Below, piece after piece: positions 1-13,500 of a stretch of 64,000 bases of DNA (position 1 is its first letter; each line of letters starts with the position of its first letter). A program made the translations under genes and the position numbers. Location of the stretch: contig NC_091017.1 in NCBI RefSeq assembly GCF_041296385.1, positions 49,970,214 to 50,034,213 on the forward strand. The letters are read 5' to 3'. The stretch comes from Aphelocoma coerulescens (Eukaryota; Chordata; Aves; Passeriformes; Corvidae). The notes under the pieces were generated by a model. That model was not told the DNA's origin, ran no database searches, and saw only the letters and a list, made by a program, of their open reading frames with translations.

Positions 1-518
1 TACCTCAGCATGAAGGATGATCAGGGAATTCTTCCACATTCTAACAAAGGTTTTTCCTCAGCTTCTGTGCTACACCTTGATACCTTTATTCCGTCCTCTA
101 TAGCCTCCTCAGATTATCAGTTTTTATTACTAAATGATCTTGAAATACTTTACATTAGCTATGTTCAGTAGATGCCTATAGATCTTGCAATATAGAATCT
201 GAGTTGCATTCCTTGCTTGTTCTTCTCCACCATGTTTGAAACCTACCAACATCTGCAATTGACTGCCTAGTCAATGCATCATCTTTTCCATAACATTGAT
301 CACATATTTCCTATATAATCTAATTGTCTTTTACTCCTTTCCATAAAACAACCATTTTGCTTTCTTTTAGCTCTTTGGTTTTGGTCTTTTTTCCCCCCAT
401 TCCTTCTGTTGCACTCTTTCTACGTGGTCTTTTACTTCTCCAGTCCTCCTTCTGTTTGTCTTGAGAAAGAAATTTAGTGATTCATTTACAGACTCCTGAG
501 CTCAAAAAGATATGCCAT

Positions 519-549
519 CTTATCTTGTCTTATCTTGTCTTATCTTATC
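519..549. repeat. Short tandem repeat, unit TATCTTGTCT
   Basis: A 10-base unit TATCTTGTCT occurs about three times, the last copy degenerating to TATCTTATCA. It is a simple microsatellite-like tract with no evident function. Confidence 0.75.
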
Positions 550-3500
550 ATCGCCAACATCTCAGGGACCACCAGAATGCGGTTGAAGGCTAGGCCACCA
601 TAAAGACTGCTATGAGATACCCACTGTCACTCACTATACCACTCATTTCTAGGTCAAGTAAGATGTCTTTTTCATCTCAGCAATGCAACTATAATAGTGA
701 AATTCTCAATATATTGAATTGCCATATTTGTATGCATCTTCAAACTGGAAGGAACTTCTGACATTATCTTGAACACAGAGTTCTATACCTAATGCCCCAA
801 TTGAACAGTTAGCCACTTTTTGTCCTGAATCTTTCCCCTTATGTCAAACTAAGCAGTGAGAAGCCAAGGGAAAAAAATTAAAAGATCATTGTATACCTCA
901 GTCATGTAAAAATTATCAAGCCAAGTACCAAAAAATAATAGATTTGAAGAGTAGATTTTTAAGAAAGACTAATTTTTTTGTCATGCTTAAAGCAAGTAGG
1001 ATAATATCTTTTACATCACCTCTTTATTCACTGTAGAAACTTGTTATGTAATGTCAAGTTCTAATTTAATTTTATGTGATCCCAGAAGCTAAATCTCTTT
1101 GAGAGGTTCTAAGATGGTTGGAAGCAGTGACACTGAGGGTATGAGTCTCAGATATCCCTTGGCTTTTTTTTCCTGGAAGAGTGAGGCATCTCACAACAAT
1201 TTACTATGTCTTCTTATGAGACTAAACTCCAGAAATGAAAAGGAAAGAAAATAAAGAGAAAAAAAACCCCAAGCAAACAGATTTTTGGCTTATTCATTTT
1301 TTTCATTTCTGTGAAGTCACTATGCCTTCATAGAAGTTAGTAGAGTTGAAATAAAATTTTGAACAAAAAAATATAGATAAGGGATTCATAGCTCTTTAAC
1401 GTCATTCCTGAATGATAAGGTTATCAGTGCAGGAGAAGGGAAATCTTGTTACTTTCATGGTGAGTTAATAATTTGCTTTCATCCTATGGTGTCAGTTTAG
1501 GCTACTCTGCATTTTCAAAATTATGTTTTGCATGGGAAAGAACTGCAAGCTGACGCTTCAAAATGTGAACAGTTATTTATCAGGTTCAAAAGGACCAATC
1601 TCTTAATTCCATGAGCATTTCTTTGTGCAGACCAGAAAGGACTTGAACAACAACTATGCATTACTTCACAAATCATCCTTAAAAAGGCATTTTTTTTAAC
1701 CGTTAACATTATTTCCACTAAACAAAATGGCAGGAAAATAATTTTTATTCTATTTTCTAATTAAAAATAATTTCTTCAGGCTTTCTGAAAAGATGTGTAC
1801 CAGATTCATATTGTTAAATATCAAAGCTCAAACATTTCATTTAATGTCATTGTAATGGATGTTCTTATTTGAGTTCTAATTGGCCTATAAAAGTCTTCAA
1901 TTCTCTCGCTGATGTGTTTACTTTTGCAACACACAGATACTCATTCATTTTCATTGTCTTCCAGTCAAGGTTTCTGTTTTCCTTTAGCAGACATCAGCAA
2001 ATAACATTAAAAAAAATCCTGATTTTGAGTAAATTCTTTTCTTTTGTTGTAACTTATTCTCTATAGTGTAAAAATGCAACAGCAATCACCTCATACTCCA
2101 CATCACCTGGATATGTTGTTATATTTGCCAGTATTTATTAAATTTTTCCATTTCCCCTGCTGGGATATCCATATATAAAGTAAGCCCATATGCCATACAC
2201 AAGATTGGTATATACAAGTCAAAAAAATAGTGTGTGTGCCTTCAAAATCCCTTTGTTATAACTAGATACCATTTTAATATTTCTCTAAAAAATCACAATT
2301 CTTTTACACATACTCCAAGTTCTGCTTTACATTTATTAACATTAAGCATTTATAATAAAGTAACCTTCCCTCTTTTCTTTAACAAAAAAAGATGAAAGTT
2401 AATTTATTACATATCAGAGGAAAAAAAATTCGTGGCCATAGCCAGGGCTCAAGAAAAGCATGCAGTAGGTAAAATTTTGCCATGAACAGTCTTGTGAAAG
2501 AGTTTTGTTCCTGTGGTAGTTAGAATTTTGCTCTTACTAAATTTTAATAGAGTTATGCTTTAAATCATGCGTGATCTCCAAGCATCTACCCTAGTAACAT
2601 TAAAAGCATAAGTATTTAGATATGCTTTATATAATAAAATAAGTGTTTGGCATAAGTATCAAGACTAAGGGAATGAAAGTAATACATTTAATTATTTTAA
2701 ATTGATTATTTTAAACAAGAAGTAATTTAAAAAAAGAATTTGAATACATTTAGGTACAGTTTAACCAAATGGCAATTTATGCCCTGTAGAGCCAATCTGT
2801 TAAAAATATTCATTATCTCTGTTCTTGTAACAAAAATACAAAAAGATTTTCCTATTTGGCACTGCAAAGTTAAAAGGCAATGGCACATGCCATAGACAGA
2901 TACCATGGCAAAAAAAATGAAGAGGGTTCTTATGTAAGTTTATATTTCTTTGCATGAAATTATTGTCAGAAGACCCAGTGGAGGGTTCAAATCTGTTTGG
3001 TTTGGATCTTCTGATGTGGGTGAGGCAATATTGAGGCCAGTGGGGAGTATGATCATTTTTTTCAGCACAATTGTTCTAAAGAATTTCAGCGTGATATTCA
3101 CCAATGTTGCCATCCCAGTGCACTTTACATCTTACCCAAACTTTCTGCCTTTAGTATAAGTTTGTCTGTTCTGTTATGCACAAATAAAACCCTGAGGCAG
3201 GGAGGCTTCTGTGGCTAATTTGATAGCTTTGCTTGAAAGCTAAAGCCAAATACAAACACATTCACATGTTTTGCCTTTGCAGGGTTCTTTCACAAAACCT
3301 TTTTCAGAAGGGAAAATTTGCCACATATTAATGAGATAGGTCTTATTTAGATTTAAACAGCCAAAAATAGCAAATGCCATAGGTTAGCCTTATGCTTAGT
3401 GCTCCAGCTGTGGTGTTGTTCATTAACAAGTCTTCTAGAGGAAATGATAAGAATTTACTGTTAGGAAACTTCTAAGGTGATTTTCCCAGCTTTCTCCCAG

Positions 3501-5247
3501 CACTATTATTAGGAGTTACCATCTATCTTACCTTAATTTTAAGTCATTGACCTACTCTTATTCTCTGTCAGAACTTCTTAATAGTTTTAGTTCAAATGGA
3601 AAATGAAATGAAAAGCAGGAGGAAATGAAGTATCAATATATGACTTTTTTCTTATAGAGAAAAATGAGATAAAATCTAAAGATAAATTAATAGACAAAGT
3701 ACCTAATTTATTGCAGTATCCAAATAAAAATTCTAAAACATAGCACTGTCTTTTTTCAAAAATGTCGAAGTAACCCAAGTCTACTAAATAAAGTAAAAAA
3801 TTGACACCTCTAGGTGCAGTGTATATGAAAGCACTTGAACCAGGATAATCTTTGAAATTAAATCTCCCACGTCAAAGAATTATTGCTGAGTTTTATTTCC
3901 TGGGGATAGTAAATATTTCTAAAAGGGTTTAAACTCAAGTTCTGTTTATAATTGAACAGAAGAAAACATTTGATCCACAGTTTTAAGTAGCTTTTGTCTA
4001 CCACAAAAGCCACAAACCAACAGCCAGTTTGTATGTCTGGAAGGCAACAGAAAAGGAAGCGATGCTTTGAAAGTGTGGGAAAATGGGCAGAGTAGATGAA
4101 CATCCACCAAATTTTTTAAAAAGTCAAAATATTTCAAGGAAGATATGAAAGCCACAAAAAGCTGAAACAAGACATAGTCTCAATGAAAAGCTTCAATAAA
4201 GAACATATTTTTGTGAGAGCAAACACCAATGCTAGCTCAGCAGCAACAGCAATTTTAGCGACAACAGCTCAGCCAGGTACAGACCAAATGTTTATAGAGA
4301 TTACAAGAGGGAAAAATATCAGCAAGCTAAGTTTAAATTAGAGGGTGATGTATAATTCAGTGTAATATCCATAGGGGCATGTGAACAATTGCTGTTCTGA
4401 AAACTCTTCACATCTGGCACAAGAATATTGCCTGGTCACAAAGGGGAGAGACTACTTAAGGGCAAGGGGTAGGAATAATGATCACAGATCACACAGAGAG
4501 TCTATTTTGCATGGAAAATTCAGAAATACCCCCAAGGCTTCATCCTAAAATTTGCTTGGCTCTTTCTTTAATTAAATTAATAACAACATAGTAAGCATTC
4601 CAAGTATTCCAATACACAGCAGGTGATTTACTCAAGGGCAATGCAGATGTACTTTATGGGAAAGGCACTGTTCTGCTGAATATAAATCTCAGACATGAAT
4701 AACTGAAAATCTTTCAGCAAGTCACCTCTCTCTCCTCCTTATGCATAATTTTTACGTGAGCTCTTCATACAGGAAAAGAATAGGAATAACAGTGAAACAA
4801 ACTATAAAGTAGGAAAATATCCTACAGGAAAACTGACACTGTAAGAGATCAGCAGGGTCAGTAAATGTACTATGAAACCAGACTATTACAGACAATGTTA
4901 TTAGTTACACTGGATTATGAGGTTTTTTTTATTTTGTAAGACTTCAACACTAAATATGAAAATCAGAGATCCAGTGTAAAAAACTGTCAAGAAACAGAGG
5001 GAGAGAAAGAATTGGGAGATAGGGATCTGCAGTACTGTAAATACATATTTCTGTGCCTTTATGAAAAAATATGATACTGGGGACTGTATTACATTGGAAA
5101 GACAATGGGGCAGAGAAGATGCCTTAAGTCTAGTCAGACACAGCACCACAGCTACAGAGCTTTAATATCCTACTTTCACTGGAAAATACCAAAGTACTTT
5201 TCTGGAGATGGGAAAGGGTTAATCAGGAATGAGGTTATATCACCTCA

Positions 5248-5264
5248 GGTACAGGACCTGTACC
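5248..5264. repeat. 17-bp inverted repeat, 8-bp arms
   Basis: Arms GGTACAGG and CCTGTACC are perfect complements around a single central A. It is a small cruciform-capable site in otherwise plain DNA. Confidence 0.7.
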
Positions 5265-6430
5265 CAGGTTCTGTATTTATGCACCCAGGAGCAGCATGTT
5301 TATGCTGTTTCATTCCATAATTGTATGTACGAAGCCTTCTATCTGAAGGAGAGATCCATCCATTTAGGTTTCTGAAATGATTAAATTATATCTCCTGTAT
5401 TGTCTTTTTAGCATACCTGTAGCATACAATCTTAGCATCTTTGTTGTTATCATTATGAGAATTTTGGATGTCATGGATGTCATGGATTGTTTTTCCAGTT
5501 ATACAGGGTATAGACCTTTTTTTCAATTTAATTTGATTTTGTCATAACCAAATTTTGGCAAGGGCAGACAGAGAACTGTTGGATCCTTTAGGAGCTAGTT
5601 TCCTCTTATCTTAATAGTTCACTATCTTTCAATTTTCTTACTCCATATGCTGTAACCTGTGCATATATATAGTGGTTTTCATAAAGAAATTTTATTTTTT
5701 TAATTCAAGCCATATTGGTTAGTAATATTAATTCAAAGCAAGCATCTTTTCATTTGGTCCTTGGTCCTAAACCTAGAGATGTCAGAAAATGATTGTGTGA
5801 TTTGGCCTTGCTGAAAACTCTTGAAAAATCATCAGAAAAAAATTCAATTCCATCATTTGCAAACATTCAGAAAAATGTTACAATTTTCTCTTTTAAAAAT
5901 ATGGGTTCATATTTTGCAAGCAATTTACCTTAATTTTCACCAAGCTATATAATGAACAATAGCTGGGAAAAACAGTTTAATAAAAAATATTCATAAATTA
6001 CATTTTTCATAAATCATGTTTGATCAACTCATTCTCTTCTACAATGATATTATACTATAATCCTAATTGTATTGGATGAAGAGAGAAGATAGGTGGAAAT
6101 TATTATCATTCCCTTTCTACTCTTAACTAAAGATAGACATACAGAGATAAGTAAATTTTGGTCTGCTTTTCAGTCTCTCTATGTGTTTATACAACATCAA
6201 ACAAAAAAAAACCCCTCCAACTGTATCCACGAAAAGCCATAAACTATTTCTTATGAAAAGGATATACACTGATTTCATTGATATAGAATTCTGCTTCAAA
6301 TGATGAAATTTTTGTACAAATTCAAAAAAGTAATGTTACAGTAATTCTTTCCTACCTAGCAAAAAAACCCAAAACACATGAAAACTAGCCCTTAAAATAT
6401 TTCTATACATACCATCATCAGAATAAAAAC

Positions 6431-6510
6431 CACATACATATACATATACACACACATATGCATATGAATACATATGCACACACACACATATAATGCATAT
6501 AATGTATATA
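6431..6510. repeat. Compound CA/TA microsatellite
   Basis: Alternating purine-pyrimidine DNA made of ACATACATAT-like and CACACACA blocks, with interspersed CATATG. It is imperfect, so probably old. Such a tract can vary in length. Confidence 0.8.
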
Positions 6511-6519
6511 TTAAAAAAT

Positions 6520-9500
6520 CCTTCTCCTAGCTATTCTTCTGCTCAGGGATTTGAAAATGCTTTCTGGGAAGCCATGATGCACATTCAATATGGGCATTGC
6601 CAAACAGGTGAAATGTTAACTGGTGAAATTTCCTGAGAGCAAACCCAAAAGATTTCCTCTCTTTTTTTATCTTTTTTTAATTTTTTTTTTTTTAAAGGAT
6701 CACTTCTAGGCATACTTTAGGGACTTTATTCCCTGTATCTGCTGCAGCAGTAAGATAGAAAGCTGAAGTGATAAGATTAGCACATGCTTCTCCCCCCTGG
6801 CTTGCAAACATTGTGCCATTTGGTTTCTGACCTCTTAAATGAAAGGTGGAAACTTTCTCATGAAATCCTAGAGATTGAATTTCTCAGAAAGGTTATTTTT
6901 TTTGAGGACATAGAAGGGTTAAGTATTACAGTACAACTAAGATAATTTTAAGAGGCCTGAATACAAAAGCCAACTGGCCTGTAATATTAACATATGACAA
7001 ATAATATATTAGGAGTCTCATACATTTTGATATTTTTGACTTACCTTATAGGTGGATCTTTTTGTCATGATTGGAGATCTTCTTTTTATGGTGATCTCAA
7101 GTTGTGAGCTATATACGCTGCTGTGTGTGCAATACTGCAGCTTCTTTATTAACAGCATTGATCTATGGCCTTGCTGGCCTATAAACACACTTCTAAAAAT
7201 TCAGGGAGTTTAGAGTCACTCTCCACAGTCAAATACAGACAGCCTGATGGGGAATGAAGAAGTGTGGCAGCTCACACTATCTCCCTGGCCAGGGAGTGGG
7301 TTGCATTATACTAAAATAACATACATGAGACAACACTACTCTGACTCCTTTAAGAATAACTGAAGTGAGATATTTGTAGCAGAGAATAAAATAGAGTAAT
7401 TCTGACCTGCTGAAGCCATTTTTGTCAAGTAAATTGTCCTTAGCACACTCTGGAATAGTATGACTATAAGTTGGCTAACCTCCTCCTACCTGCATCAGAA
7501 TGGACTTTTCACTTGGGTGAAGATCTGACTTTTGTTTTAAATGAAATCTGCAAAAGATTAATGACAGTTTCTATCTTCTCTTCCCATTTGCTTTCATATA
7601 TTTTACCTCCACACAATTACTAAATTATTGAATCATATTCTACCCATCATGACACAGATCTCCTCTGAAAGCATTTTCCACAGAAATTATCCCCCACTTT
7701 GCATAGGACAAGATACACTTCATTGTCTCAGAATTAGGTCTTGAAATCATTAAAGGGAACAGTTTCACAAGCTTTACCATATTCTTCTCAGCTGACAGTA
7801 ATTTCAGAGTGCCTCCAGCTCTTTAACTGTTTCATTTATAGCTACAGCAAATGTCAATAAAGTTAATATGAATGGAGGAACATTTTTTTAAAAAGCATTT
7901 AAAACTATAGAAAAGAACAGTGCTCACAGGAGTGCCTCACTGGAATTTTTATTCTCATAAAATTATGTTGTGGCTTCTGTGTTATATGAGGCCACTGTAT
8001 TGCCTGAAATTAGGTCCCACCTGTGCTGCTGACTGAGCCAAGAAGTCAGCCAGACCCTTCCACACACAATTTAAAACATTGTCTTTTTTCTGCAGTGCCA
8101 AGATTGAGAGATGCAGTGAGCTAATCAAGAAAGGAACAAGGAGATTACCAAATAAATTAGTCTTTTGGAATAAATAGTCTGCCATGTGATGACAATTTTT
8201 TAGGGTATGTATTGTATCCTATGTATATATTGCACCCTATGTGCTGTTCCATCAGGACCTTAATGGAGCATCAGGTGAAAGCTGTTCCCTTTAAATTAGG
8301 ATTTAAAAAATTTAACACCTTGAAGCTATGTTTTCTTTGTTTGTTTATACTTTTATTTAACCGAGTTGGAAACTTTTTATAGAAAAAGGTTATATTAACA
8401 GTCCCACATGATGGAACCTTTTGGCAGGACCAAGTAGAGCACAGACAGCAGCAGTGACTTAGGGTCACTATTTCCATTTGAAATGTGTTTTCATCTATTG
8501 AAGATGGTATTTCATATGGGAAGTTTCTTTTCAGGAATTTCATAAAATGGAGGGCCATCCTAGGAGAGACAAGCAGCAGCTAATAGGAGACTGATACTCA
8601 TGGTCCCAATCAACAATTTTTGAAATAGGGATTTAAATCTGGATCATTTAATCAGACTGCTTAGGGGTAAAGGTGCACTTTCATCTTCATCAAAAAGAAT
8701 CATTTAAACTATAGAAGGGAAAAAAAAAGACTCTATATAAGAAAATGGGTTTAATTGTCTGAGTGTATTCCAGTGAGAAGGGCAGAAATCCAAGATTTAT
8801 ATCTTTCCTTAAGGTATTCAGGGAACTATATGTATTCCAAACATAATCAAGCCAACAACTCAAATTGCTATTGCTCTTTGCTTTGTGGTCACTTCTACTC
8901 TCAGTCTCAGGTACCCATTGCTTTTAGAAGTTTATGGGTGAAACCTATGAGTGGTATGGTCTAGATGCCAGATTTCAAAATACAGCTCTTGTCATCTAAT
9001 AGGAAAGGTAATGCTTTTTCCCACTTTGCAATGCAAGGCAAATTGTTTTAAAGAGAGCTCTAAAACTAAGCACATAAAAGCAGCCCTTGCAGACAATAAA
9101 GCCTACATGATGAATGTTTATTCCCAGTGCTACTAATGATAAAGGTTCTTGGCTTGAATGATAAGTGGGTTTGGTATCTGTCACTAGAATGTCAGCACCT
9201 TAGAGGGCAGATTTTAGCTGTAAGGACATGAGTTTCTGAAAGACCTTCACTTATTAGTTACTGCTTGTTCACAGGGTTAAATCCCATTATGGACAGTCAT
9301 TCCCTGTTCAGAGTTAATCAAACTGATAGTCAATGTCAATACTAGAAATAAAGCTTACGTGCAACTGCGACAAGCAGTTAACAGAATGAAGAGGGCATAA
9401 AGGGCTGATGCTATTGGAACAATCACTAGGAGAATGTAAATTTCATACCCAGTGGCTGACTCTTGAGAAACACCATGATTTGTGAAGTAGTTTTAGTTTT

Positions 9501-10015
9501 TCTGTAGAAAAAAAGATATACAGGTCACTTTAAATTTAGAGGAACACAAGCAAACTTATCTGATTGGGATTCTAGAGCCGATTCCAGCAATGGTGCAAAT
9601 CTTCACTGCTGCTCCTGTGAGATAGGGAGAATTTCCAGAATCCAGGAGTTTGGTTCACCAAATCTGAGGTATTAGTAAATTGAAGGACACAATGGAGGTT
9701 AAGGTTAAGGAAAAGCAGTAATAAGAGAAAAGTGTACTGTATGATCTCACCATGCTGCGCTGCAAATGAAAGTTCTGACTCATCATTTTGTAATGACTGC
9801 TGTAACATCATGCTAAATTAATTGGTTTTAGAAATCAGCTGGGGAAGAGTCAACAGGAGTTCAAGCAACTGGCATAAGTAATGATGAGAGGTTTTGTATG
9901 AAAGCAAAACAATATTCTAAGAAGAAAGGTCTACTATTGGTAAGAGATGACAGAGAATACAAACATCATACTACTTTACATTCAGGAATTTGGCTTTAGA
10001 GGCATTTAGTGATAT
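6520..10015. other. AT-rich noncoding stretch, no gene seen
   Basis: The tract contains T-rich runs around 6662-6694, a 16-bp perfect palindrome at 7281-7296, and chance open frames up to 95 codons on both strands. I could not recognise a gene, an RNA or a transposon end. Confidence 0.65.
7281..7296. repeat. 16-bp perfect palindrome
   Basis: The sequence CTCCCTGGCCAGGGAG is its own reverse complement. It sits in a slightly GC-richer patch (about 7190-7310). It could be a dimeric protein-binding site or chance. Confidence 0.75.
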
Positions 10016-10020
10016 GTTAT

Positions 10021-10572
10021 TGTGCTAGTTTGAAAACAAACCAGTGAGAGGCACCAAGTCAGAATAACAATTTAATGGAAATTAAAGAAAAGGAAAAGAA
10101 AGTAAAAGAAAACACTGACAGAGTCAAGATACAACCTGAGTCCCTGTTAGGCAGGGTAGTGGTAGCAGTCTGGTGGAATGGTGGCTGCAATCCTCTGAAG
10201 TGGTGATCCTGTAGTAGAAGGGGTCTGCTCTTCCTCAGAAAATCCAGCGGTGGCTGTGTAGCTCCTGTCCTCTGGAAATCCAGTGGAGTCCCCCCTTTGA
10301 TGCTCAGAGTCCCAGTTATATCCACGATGGGATGCTTGGTTCCTCCCTCTGGTTGGAGCATCTCACAATGGGGTAATGAGTCATGAGGCCAGGTGTTGAT
10401 TAGGCTCGTTAACAGAAGATAGTCTGGAGGGAGTTATCTCTGAGTCATGCAGCAGGACAATGATGGGCCATTAACAGCAAGATAGTCTGGGGGGAGGAGG
10501 CAAGGAAACACTGCCCCACCTGATTTCAACGGCTCATGAGGATGGTAATAGAATACACCTCAACCCAGGACA
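10021..10572 (-). mobile_element. Solo LTR, ERVL-like endogenous retrovirus
   Basis: The 552-bp block starts TGTGCTAG and ends CCCAGGACA, so it has the TG...CA termini of an LTR. It is flanked on both sides by GTTAT (10016-10020 and 10573-10577), a 5-bp target-site duplication, which is typical of ERVL-class integration. Read on the minus strand it begins TGTCCTGGGTTGAGG, has a TATA-like element (GATATAAC) mid-way and an ATTAAA polyadenylation signal about 45 bases before its end, so minus is the likely sense. No internal viral sequence adjoins it, so it is a solo LTR left by LTR-LTR recombination. A 100-codon minus frame inside (10059-10361) is not a gene. The boundaries are secure. The family assignment is inferred from target-site length. 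Confidence 0.85.
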
Positions 10573-10577
10573 GTTAT

Positions 10578-13500
10578 AAAGTTGCCCTGTTTTGATTAAT
10601 ATTCAAAAAATGGCCTAGGTACCAAGTTTTCAGCTGATATAAATTAGTATAATATTAAACTTTAGTAGATTGGTATGGGTTCTTACTGGCTCTTTCCAGC
10701 ATATAAAAATTGGTCTATAAAGGCAAGAATGCAATCCCAATCACAAGGCTGGAGATATCCTACATTTTCATTATTACCATAGAGGAGAATGGGCCTCACT
10801 GTGATTTCTAGAAATATTTTCTTGTTTTAGTTTTATCTTTTATGGATAATACTTCAAGCAATAATACTTGAATTCTAGTTTTGTTACATTTTGACACCAG
10901 ACAACCAGTTCATATATACAGAAAGAACAAAATGAGCTTCACCTCTGTTTCATGGCAGGAAGGAGGGGAATGTTAAACAAAAGAATTTTATACATGGCTT
11001 TTACAACTGTAGAGACAATTTACAAGATGGCTTTTACACTTTCTTTGTCGTGTGGCCTCTACCAAAGTAAAATGTACAGTTTCCTTGGAAACAAAATTTC
11101 ATGCCATTCAAGACTTGGAAGATAAAAAGGATTCTTACTCCTTAGTCATGCAGCATTTTGGTTCTGGAGTCAAACATGATCTCTTTGATATGACATGAAA
11201 AATCCAAATGGAACAGAAAATTAGATAATGAAAATGAAATCTGACATCTGTGAGAATCTGAATTAAGTGAAGCTTCATGAAATTGCAAAATTTTTTTGTG
11301 ATATGCCCCATTTTATTTATTTTTTTTTTAGTTATCTGCCACATATTTTCTTCCTTCAATTCAGAAATCATGGACAAGAGATATGGACTAGAGCACAGAA
11401 ACACATGCTTCATATCTATTCATACTTATATTTATGTCCCTACTAGAAGTTTTATTTTGAGCAAATTACCTTACTTCTCATAAAAGGTTTTGAATCCTTT
11501 TAACCAAAAGTTTCATTTGGAGGAGGTTGAATGTTTAAAATTTTTGGAAACATCAAAATAGCTTGTGCTGGCAACCCTGAAAACTTTTTTATGGCAATAA
11601 GAAAAAGTAAAGTCTACATTCTCTAATCCATTAGAATGCAAACCCCATCAGTTATTTAATACAAAATTTTCTGGAAATTAATAGAACCTCTCTGAATTCT
11701 CCCCTCATTCTGGAGGACTTTGAACACTTTTTTTATCCTTTAAAGGTATTGCATAACATCTTGATGTAGATTGCTTTCACTGCTTTCCACCGAAGCCATT
11801 CCATCTTACATGGAATACTTATATATGCATTGAAAAAGAGAGATAACAACTCCAATAATGACCAGATACAGCAGATTTTTATGTCTTAGATATTTATATA
11901 AAGTAGAATTTAAGTCAACATGAAAAAATGAAAATTTTCTCATTTCATTCTCCCTTACTAGAGCGAGGGAGTACTCCACAGGCTACTGTGATTAGGAACT
12001 TGATTGGTAAGACAGAGCTAAGATAAAAGATAAAATTCATTCTAGGAGAACTCTATAACTAAGATGAAGCATAGAAAGGAGCAAGACCTCTTCCTAAGAA
12101 AGGAGCAAGACATATTCCTTAGAAATGGAGAGACATCCTTTAAATTTAGTGTTTCTTTCCATGGTTTTCCTCAAAATTTTTTTTTTTTTTTGTGTTGAAC
12201 AAAACATACTTTTCAACATAAAATAAATACTTTTAAATTTTTGATGAAAAAGAAGTTTGTTTTAAGTCCATGCAGCTGTGGGGTTTCTTTTCTTCAGTCC
12301 TTCCTCAGAAAATATTATTCACACTTTTCCTGACTCTGTGCCTCAGCTGTTCATCTTTAATAAGTACTTAACAATACTTCTTGCTTCTGCTGTTTTTCCA
12401 TCTATTCTATTTATATGATAACCTTCCAAGAGCAGAAGCTATTCCTCATTTAATTAGAAGCATTTATAGCATTCTAGTCTCAGACATGGCAACTAGACAC
12501 TATTGTAGCAAATAATGAAAGTTTATCTATGAATAGCGGATTCACACAGAAATTTCACTGGAACAATTGATAACACACAGCAGTACATCAAAATTGCACT
12601 GAGTAAGTTGAAATGAGGAGACCATTGGTATGCAGTGTAATTCCTGTATGGCTCCATCAGGTTTTAGTTACTCTTCCAAATTATTAAAACTTTTGGGAAT
12701 GGAAGGACGGGTGTTGAAAGATAATGCTGTAGCAACTATTCCAAGGCGTTATCTTGGGAGGAAAAGGTTACAGCCAGGACAGTAGTTTTCTGATTCTTAA
12801 TAACAAGCCAAGAATCTAAAACTAATTATTTATTAATTATCTGTTTTCCTATTAAATTCATAAGAATGGTCAATCATAGGGACTCCTTTTTGCATATTTT
12901 TCAGATTTATGGTTGGCTGCTGTTTCTGTCAATTGTTTGTTACCTTTAATAAAGATTTCTTAATCATCATGACTATTACTCATGGTGTATTCCAGGAGAG
13001 ACACAATCAGCAAAACCTTAAAATATGACTCCTCTCACACCTGTGAGTACTTGCAGTGACAATAGGCAGCTTAATTCAGTTTTCTGAGCTTCTTAAAGAT
13101 TGTTCTATACTCTGAGAGTTCTTAGGCCTCTTGAAAAGAAGCATATATTCAGAAGCATTAATAAAATGTGCGTATTTTTTTGCTTGAAATTGATGCATTA
13201 AGTACATCAAAGAGGAAATGGAAATGTAGCAATTCATATTTTAACTATTCTAAATTAAACCTAGAGTATGAACTCTTGACTTAAGTTTATGAATTATTTT
13301 GTAGTAGTGAATCTGGATACATATGATCAGTATTTTTTGATAGAAGAACTCAGCACATCAAGTTCTAAAGTTACAGTTCCTGTGACATTAGTGGGTACAG
13401 TATTTAATCAAGGCAGTAAGCACATGCATCCATCCATCCATGGGTGAACATGTCCAGAGTCACTCTCTGCGGGATGATACACGGATCTGCAGTCCTTTAT

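Larger units (their letters stand above)
1..6420. other. AT-rich noncoding stretch, no gene seen
   Basis: All open frames here are short (at most about 82 codons) and rich in F, L, S, I and C, as expected for chance frames in AT-rich DNA. I see no splice-bounded coding block, no RNA gene and no clear transposon end. Small features inside it are the decanucleotide repeat near 520, a 9-bp unit repeated about 2.4 times at 5466-5487, and the perfect inverted repeat at 5248-5264. Confidence 0.7.

Noticed and set aside
10059..10361. 100-codon minus-strand frame
   Set aside because: It lies wholly inside the solo LTR, which does not encode protein.
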